A stretch of 64,000 nt of DNA. It comes from JAUWOY01 sp034431315 (GTDB lineage: Bacteria > Chloroflexota > Anaerolineae > VGOG01). The stretch covers positions 37,687 through 101,686 of the forward strand of contig DAOUDK010000034.1 of assembly GCA_034431315.1 (NCBI GenBank), given 5' to 3'. The notes beneath the pieces are model-generated. The model did not search any database, was not told the origin of the DNA, and worked only from the letters and a program-made list of their open reading frames with translations. A program made the translations under genes and the position numbers. This document shows positions 59,365-64,000 of this stretch, one piece after another. The first letter of the stretch is position 1, and every line of letters starts with the position of its first letter.

Positions 59365-59682
59365 TTATCCGCTAGAAGAAAAAATGGTCTGGTGTTGGGC
59401 AGCCGGGAGCACAGCCAAGGATTCATAATCCCTCCGCAACCCCAGCCAGTGCCTTTCTCGAATGTCCAGTTCCTCGCGAGCTGTATGCACAAAGTAGAAC
59501 TCGCGCAGGGGATGCTGCCGGTGTAACTCGCGGTACCTCTGGAACGCCTCTGCTCCGTCCGGGCAAACTTCGACCACGGTTATCTGGTCCAGCTTGCGGC
59601 GATCCCCCTCGGTGTGTGCCTCCAGCGCATCTATGATAAGCCACTGATCAGGGTACTGCTGGCAAATCTCCGCCCAACGCAT
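59365..59682 (-). CDS. PDQW small protein (DUF5678-related)
   Basis: 105 residues. MRWAEICQQYPDQWLIIDALEA resembles the DUF5678 protein at 55126 in its central motif. In related genomes this type stands before a retropepsin-like gene, but here a DUF4160 gene follows. AAGGAG stands 6 bp before the ATG. Function unknown. Confidence 0.68.
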   Translation of the reverse strand: MRWAEICQQYPDQWLIIDALEAHTEGDRRKLDQITVVEVCPDGAEAFQRYRELHRQHPLREFYFVHTAREELDIRERHWLGLRRDYESLAVLPAAQHQTIFSSSG

Positions 59683-59726
59683 AGTAATCTCCTTTCACAT
59701 CCTTCGCTTTTGTCCACGCCTGTTTT

Positions 59727-60034
59727 TCATTTGCGCCACAATATCTCAAGGTCTGCCGTGTGGGTCACGCCCTCCAGGTCCAGCAAATTAGAAACCAAAC
59801 GCCAGGGCGTCTATCATTGCCTTGCCCCTTTCCTTGCCCACCTCTTGGTAGATCTCCGGTAGTTCTTCATACGTTCCCTCCCCGCCAACCAATGTCCAAA
59901 AATCTGCCCCCAATTGTATCACACTCCTAACTTCCAGACAAATCAAAGGACAGGCGGAAGCCCATGGCTGTTTTGTTGTCGCAACAACGGCTTCCCAATT
60001 CCCTAACAAAACTACCGTTTTCGGCGCCGCAGTC
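59727..60034 (-). pseudogene. Decayed gene remnant
   Basis: The longest frame gives KTVVLLGNWEAVVATTKQPW...DFWTLVGGEGTYEELPEIYQEVGKERGKAMIDALAFGF then a stop. In the next frame, LLDLEGVTHTADLEILWRK continues to a TGA at 59727, as a matching C-terminus would. There is no start, and the frame is broken once. It seems to be the tail of a larger protein; I cannot name the family. The kinase promoter is embedded in its upstream edge. Confidence 0.55.
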
Positions 60035-60045
60035 CTTCACATGAC

Positions 60046-60073
60046 TTGCACGGGGATGAAATTCGTGTATAAT
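60046..60073 (+). promoter_or_regulatory. Promoter of the kinase operon
   Basis: TTGCAC (60046-60051), 16 bp, TATAAT (60068-60073). A strong AAGGAG (60093-60098) follows. Confidence 0.72.
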
Positions 60074-60105
60074 CCAGATAGATTGAATGAACAAGGAGAC
60101 AACCG

Positions 60106-60153
60106 ATGTTGACACTTCAAGGTGGGAATGGGTATGTTTGGTCTAAATCTTAG
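60106..60153 (+). CDS. Short leader ORF overlapping the kinase start
   Basis: MLTLQGGNGYVWSKS and a stop. ATG 60106 has the best Shine-Dalgarno (AAGGAG, 7 bp), but this frame is open for only 15 codons and overlaps the kinase in another frame. It may couple translation, or mark a missing base in the sequence that would join it to the kinase. Confidence 0.35.
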   Translation: MLTLQGGNGYVWSKS

Positions 60154-62500
60154 CACCATCCGCGCACGTTTGCTCGTGGGATTTGTGTTGATGGCCTTGT
60201 TGCCGGCGATAGGCATCAGTGTCGGCTCTGTTGTTCTGGGTTATTACAATGGGCAGCAGCAAGCACTGGACCGCCTCGAGTCGGTGGCCGCGCTCAAAGA
60301 GAGCGAGATTGGCGCCTGGATGGACTCTCTACGAAACGAATTGGTCGCTCCGTTGAGCCCAGAGTACGCACAGGAGCGCCCACGCGTTGTGCTAACCCTG
60401 GCGCGGGATCACATGTACTACGATTTCTATCACAAAGCGACGCGCAGACACTTCCGGCGGTATATTGAACAAACGGAGCAGCTCCAAGAACTGTTTTTGC
60501 TGGGTCTCCAGGGGCGGGTGGTCCTATCCACGGACATCGCGCAAGAGGGCAAGGATTACAGTAACCAGCCCTTTTTCCAACAGGGTTTGACTGGTCCTTA
60601 TGCACAGCCACCGTTCTATCCCGTCACGCCGGACGCAGACAGTGCTACCGAGCCAGGCGTACCTGCTCGCGTAGCAGGTGAGGACCCATCCAGCAGCAGG
60701 ACCGAGGAGGAGGGCCGGAGAGCGATGATAACTGCCATCCCAGTTATCAGCCGTGACGGGCAGCCGTTGGGTGTCATGGCGAGCCGTTCGAGTACAGAAA
60801 GGATCGGCGAAATTCTGCGCGAGCGGACCGGGCTGGGCAGGACGGGAAAGTCCTATCTGGTTAGCCTGGACAATGACCTGCTTGTCGAGTCGCGCTTTTC
60901 CTCTACGGCTATGGGGCTTCCGAGCGAGGAACAGCTCGATGTACATTCAATGGGGATTGACGCCGTGATACAAAACCACGTCAATGGTTCTGGTGTTTAC
61001 GACGATTATGGAGGAGGTCGGGTCATCGGGGCCTATCGCTGGCTGCCGGAGCTCCAGATGGCGCTGCTGGTAGAACAAGATGTGTCGGAAGCGTTTCGCG
61101 CAGTAGTCACCACTCTGGGCGTCAACGTGGGCATCGCCCTGTGTGCTGTCTTTCTCGCCGTAGGCGCCTCGCTGGTCATCACGCGGGGCATTACGGCTCC
61201 ATTGATGGGTCTGGTCGAAACCGCCACGCGAATCGCGGCCGGCGACCTGGATCGGGAAGCAAGGGTGGAGCGGGAGGACGAAGTTGGGGTGTTGGCGCGG
61301 GCCTTTAACACTATGACGGCCCAACTGCGCGACTTGATCAGCAATCTGGAAGAACGCGTCAGAGAACGCACGTGGGCGCTCCGGCGACGAGCGGTGCAAT
61401 TGGAAACCAACGCCCAGGTGAGCCGGGAGATTACGTCCATCTTGAACATTGACGAACTACTGACGAGGGTGGTGGAGCTGATCCGGGATGCCTTTGGCTA
61501 TTACCACGTGCTCATCTTTTTGGTGGACAAGGAAACAAACCGGCTGGCCTTACGCGCCAGCAGCGGCGAGATAGGCCTGCGAATCCAAGATCTGGAGATT
61601 GAGGGGAGCAGTCTAAACAGCGAAGCGGCGCAAAAGGGTGAGGCCGTGTTGGTCAACGACGTGGAGCAGCATCCGCGTTTCCTGGCCGACGAATCGCTGC
61701 CCGACACCCATTCGGAACTGGTGGTTCCCCTGCGTGTGGGCGGCCAGGTGATCGGCACCCTGGACGTGCAGAGCGCGGAGGTCAACGCTTTTTATCCAGA
61801 GGACGTGCTGGTCATCCAAAGCCTGGGTGATCAGGTGGCTGTCGCCATCGAGAACGCGCGCCTGTACGACCGCAGCCGCGAGTTGGCTGTCGTGCAAGAA
61901 CGCAACCGCCTGGCCCGCGAGCTTCACGACTCGATGACGCAGTCATTGTACAGCCTGGTCCTTTTTGCGGGCGCAGGGCGCAAAGCGGTCGAAGCTGGTA
62001 GACTGGAACGCGTTAAACGACACCTGATCCGCGTAGAGCAGAGCGCGCAGCAGGTACTCAAAGAGATGCGATTGCTGGTTTTCGAGTTACGACCGCCCAC
62101 TCTGGAGGAGGAAGGGTTTGCAGGCGCTCTACGCCAGCGGCTGAATGCCGTCGAGGATCGCGTTGGGGTCGAGACCCACCTGTTGGTGGAAGGAACCGTC
62201 GAGCTGCCGGCGTTCCTGGAAGAGGGACTCTATCGCATCGCGCAGGAGGCGCTGAACAACGCTCTGAAGCACGCGGCGGCGACCTCGGTGACGGTGCGGG
62301 TTCGCGCCGACGAAGAGTGGGTGACACTGGAAGTGGCCGACGACGGCGTCGGCTTTGACCCTGATGCTGTGGGCGAAATGGGTGGCATCGGGCTGGCCAG
62401 CATGCGCGAGCGAGCGGAGGAGCTGGGTGGATCGTTGACCATCGCGTCGGCGTCCGGGCAGGGGACGAGGGTGAAGGCGACCGTTAAACGTGATGCGTGA
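60122..62500 (+). CDS. Sensor histidine kinase, NarX/DegS-type
   Basis: About 790 residues (start 60122, 60128 or 60134). A membrane helix (~14-40), a dCache-like extracytoplasmic sensor (~45-325), a second helix (~335-360), HAMP (~360-410), GAF (~440-580), HisKA_3 with ERNRLARELHDSMTQSL (His ~598), then HATPase with NALKHAAA and GIGLASMRERAEELGG. It responds to an outside ligand and to a GAF ligand and passes phosphate to the NarL-type regulator 37 bp downstream. Confidence 0.93.
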   Translation: MGMGMFGLNLSTIRARLLVGFVLMALLPAIGISVGSVVLGYYNGQQQALDRLESVAALKESEIGAWMDSLRNELVAPLSPEYAQERPRVVLTLARDHMYYDFYHKATRRHFRRYIEQTEQLQELFLLGLQGRVVLSTDIAQEGKDYSNQPFFQQGLTGPYAQPPFYPVTPDADSATEPGVPARVAGEDPSSSRTEEEGRRAMITAIPVISRDGQPLGVMASRSSTERIGEILRERTGLGRTGKSYLVSLDNDLLVESRFSSTAMGLPSEEQLDVHSMGIDAVIQNHVNGSGVYDDYGGGRVIGAYRWLPELQMALLVEQDVSEAFRAVVTTLGVNVGIALCAVFLAVGASLVITRGITAPLMGLVETATRIAAGDLDREARVEREDEVGVLARAFNTMTAQLRDLISNLEERVRERTWALRRRAVQLETNAQVSREITSILNIDELLTRVVELIRDAFGYYHVLIFLVDKETNRLALRASSGEIGLRIQDLEIEGSSLNSEAAQKGEAVLVNDVEQHPRFLADESLPDTHSELVVPLRVGGQVIGTLDVQSAEVNAFYPEDVLVIQSLGDQVAVAIENARLYDRSRELAVVQERNRLARELHDSMTQSLYSLVLFAGAGRKAVEAGRLERVKRHLIRVEQSAQQVLKEMRLLVFELRPPTLEEEGFAGALRQRLNAVEDRVGVETHLLVEGTVELPAFLEEGLYRIAQEALNNALKHAAATSVTVRVRADEEWVTLEVADDGVGFDPDAVGEMGGIGLASMRERAEELGGSLTIASASGQGTRVKATVKRDA

Positions 62501-62536
62501 CCGTAGAGTCGTTCTGGGCCATCAGGAGGTACGCTA

Positions 62537-63193
62537 ATGACTGAACCGATCCGTGTCCTCGTCGTAGACGATCACAACGTCGTACGGGAGGGGTTGTGTG
62601 CGTTGATCCAGGAATGGCCAGGATTGGAGGTGGTGGGCCAAGCCGCAGACGGTGACCAAGCGGTGCGCCAGGCGCGCGCCCTGCAGCCCGACGTCACCCT
62701 GATGGACCTGGTGATGCCCCACAAGGACGGCGTGCAGGCCATCAGAGAGATCAGGGATGAGAATCCGGACGCGCGCATCCTGGTGCTCACCAGTTTTGCC
62801 GAGGACAAAAAGGCCTACCAGGCGGTCAAGTCGGGTGCGCTGGGATACCTCCTCAAGGACTCGTCGTCCGACGAACTGATCCAGGCAATCCGCGACGTGT
62901 ACCGGGGCGAGTTGTCACTGCACCCCAACATTGCGCTAAAGGTGATTCGCGAACTCAACCGGTCGTCGAGCTTGCCGCCTGCCGAGGAGCCGCTGACGGC
63001 CCGCGAGGTGGAGGTGTTGCAACTGGTGGCGCAAGGTCAGACCAATCAGCAGATTGGCCACGAGTTGTGCATTACCGAGCGCACCGTGCGTAGCCACATG
63101 AGCAACATCCTGGGGAAGTTGCACCTGGCGAACCGCACTCAAGCGGCGCTCTACGCGCTGCGAAAAGGGCTGGCCAGCCTGGACGAAGAGTAG
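62537..63193 (+). CDS. NarL/FixJ-family response regulator
   Basis: 218 residues. The receiver domain has VLVVDDHNVVREGL, Asp in TLMDLVMPHKDG and the Lys of YLLKDSS. The C-terminal LuxR-type helix-turn-helix is PLTAREVEVLQLVAQGQTN and ITERTVRSHMSNILGKL. It is the cognate partner of the kinase just upstream. AGGAGG stands before the ATG. Confidence 0.95.
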   Translation: MTEPIRVLVVDDHNVVREGLCALIQEWPGLEVVGQAADGDQAVRQARALQPDVTLMDLVMPHKDGVQAIREIRDENPDARILVLTSFAEDKKAYQAVKSGALGYLLKDSSSDELIQAIRDVYRGELSLHPNIALKVIRELNRSSSLPPAEEPLTAREVEVLQLVAQGQTNQQIGHELCITERTVRSHMSNILGKLHLANRTQAALYALRKGLASLDEE

Positions 63194-63240
63194 GCGGCGC
63201 CTATGGGGCCCATACCTCATCTCAGTCATTTGACGTAGAA

Positions 63241-63267
63241 AAGACAGCTCCGGGAGCAGTCTTTTTG
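63241..63267 (+). terminator. Terminator after the response regulator
   Basis: GACAGCTC and GAGCAGTC pair around CGG with one A-A mismatch, followed by T5. It ends the kinase-regulator operon. Confidence 0.85.
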
Positions 63268-63316
63268 TTTGAGCTAAAAACTGGCTTTTGCGCCGATGTG
63301 CGCAGGGCTCAAGCGT

Positions 63317-63324
63317 GGTATAAT
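63317..63324 (+). promoter_or_regulatory. Extended -10 promoter before the receiver gene
   Basis: TGGTATAAT (63316-63324) with no clear -35 box. Confidence 0.55.
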
Positions 63325-63378
63325 GGAATCGGATATTGGCATCTCGGACTTTAGATGAGCGTAGGAGGTGTTAGCGCG

Positions 63379-63762
63379 GTGGTATTGGGCGGCGGTGCGT
63401 CGGCGTTGATCGTGGCCAATCCGGGGCCGTGGCGAGACGGTCTGCAGGCTACGCTGATGGAGATCTCTCAGATAAAGACGATACATTTGGCGAGCGACGC
63501 TTCGCTGGCGTTGAATGTGGTTTCCACGCACCGCCCGGCGCTGGTATTGCTGGATACCAGCCTGCCCGGCGAGGAGGTCTGGCTCCTCGTGGAGCGGCTG
63601 AGGGCCAAGTGGCCTCAGACCATCTGTCTCGCCCTGGTGGACGATAACCAGCAGCGAGGGAAGGCCAAAGCGGCCGGCGCCGACGCGGTGCTGGTCAAAG
63701 GATGCCCGGCGGCCGTTCTTTTCGAGGTTCTAGAATCGCTGCTGCCAGAGCAAATAGCGTGA
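63379..63762 (+). CDS. Single-domain receiver-like protein
   Basis: 127 residues with the receiver fold: LVLLDTSLPG (Asp), a C-terminal Lys in AVLVKGCP, and no output domain. The start of the domain lacks the usual DD pair (SALIVANPGPWRDGL), so metal binding may be weak or absent. GTG 63379 has AGGAGG 10 bp upstream; ATG 63355 lies closer to the -10 and lacks one. It stands after the kinase operon with its own promoter and could act as a phosphate sink or a protein-binding adaptor. Confidence 0.75.
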   Translation: MVLGGGASALIVANPGPWRDGLQATLMEISQIKTIHLASDASLALNVVSTHRPALVLLDTSLPGEEVWLLVERLRAKWPQTICLALVDDNQQRGKAKAAGADAVLVKGCPAAVLFEVLESLLPEQIA

Positions 63763-63896
63763 TTCTCAGCGTGGGAGCGAGCATGTCTGGCAGATTGAGG
63801 AGGTGATGCGATCGAAAAAAGAGAAGTGAGCGTTTTCAAGAGATATCAGCCAGTTTAGGTCCGAAAATAAGAAGGAGGAAATCCAAATGAAGAAGC

Positions 63897-64000
63897 AAGC
63901 AATATGGTTGTTTCTGGGCCTGTTGGTCATCGTCAGCATACTGGCGGTGGCCTGCGCCGCGCCCACCCCTGAGGTGGTCAAAGAGGAGGTAGTGGTCGAG
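63897..64000 (+). CDS. Lipoprotein, probably an ABC solute-binding protein (3' partial)
   Basis: Starts MKKQAIWLFLGLLVIVSI, then lipobox LAVACAAP, then an acidic/Val-rich stretch (TPEVVKEEVVVE) typical of Chloroflexota ABC substrate-binding proteins. AAGGAGGAA precedes the ATG. The gene runs beyond the window; the ligand is unknown. Confidence 0.75.

Overview
The window reads like a chromosomal segment of a Chloroflexota bacterium, most like Anaerolineae. This is inferred from gene content and style, not from a database match. It is GC-rich and contains DUF2723 and YfhO-like membrane proteins with a repeated C-terminal beta-sandwich. It also has secreted proteins with Thr/Pro linkers and a YLPLILK-type motif, a fused GlyQS glycyl-tRNA synthetase, an NarL-type two-component pair, and many short interspersed palindromes. 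No phage, plasmid or CRISPR is visible. One tRNA (Asn) is present.

Layout. 1-4214: compact plus-strand cassette (ATP-cone/uridine-kinase-like, HAD phosphatase, deoxyhypusine-synthase-like, PfkB sugar kinase). 4311-15066: envelope sugar genes (epimerase, GT4, two giant membrane proteins) around two paralogous small proteins. The second of these has a signal peptide and sits behind a c-di-GMP-I riboswitch and terminator. 15066-24028: secreted deacetylase-like protein, AAA ATPase, decayed small genes, a lipoprotein and a frameshifted DUF2723 protein. Three of these genes have promoters with the same ladder of 11-bp-spaced TTTACA-like boxes in fixed register with the -10. 24044-33552 (minus): argF-cdaA-cdaR-der, a C39-peptidase pair, a membrane protein, and an ECF sigma/anti-sigma/bactofilin-like operon. 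33715-41285: two deoxynucleoside kinases, cysteine synthase, a zinc dehydrogenase, an alpha-oxoamine synthase (minus) and a secreted glycoside-hydrolase-like protein. 41390-58765 (minus): maf, an old-yellow-enzyme homologue, tRNA-Asn, rpoD-dnaG, MntA/HepT, ppdK, Doc toxin with antitoxin, glyQS, a retropepsin-like protein, recO, a MazG-like protein, cdd and glmU. 58780-60040: small toxin/antitoxin-like genes (DUF2442, DUF4160, PDQW protein) and a gene remnant. 60122-64000: histidine kinase, response regulators and the start of a lipoprotein.

The least expected structure is at DNA level. Several unrelated families of short repeats lie not only between genes but inside genes and in frame. They add residues to Der, Maf, GlyQS, a glycosyltransferase, DUF2723 and YfhO-like proteins and others, and form the C-termini of a PfkB kinase and ArgF. 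One copy coincides with a frameshift. A separate 147-bp element at 56266-56412 has perfect 13-bp terminal inverted repeats and a 6-bp target duplication, and sits inside one of these repeats. Together with the riboswitch and the 11-bp promoter ladder, these are the main candidates for undescribed biology.

Limits: all family calls come from reading motifs, no alignments were run, and start codons were chosen from ribosome-binding sites where visible.
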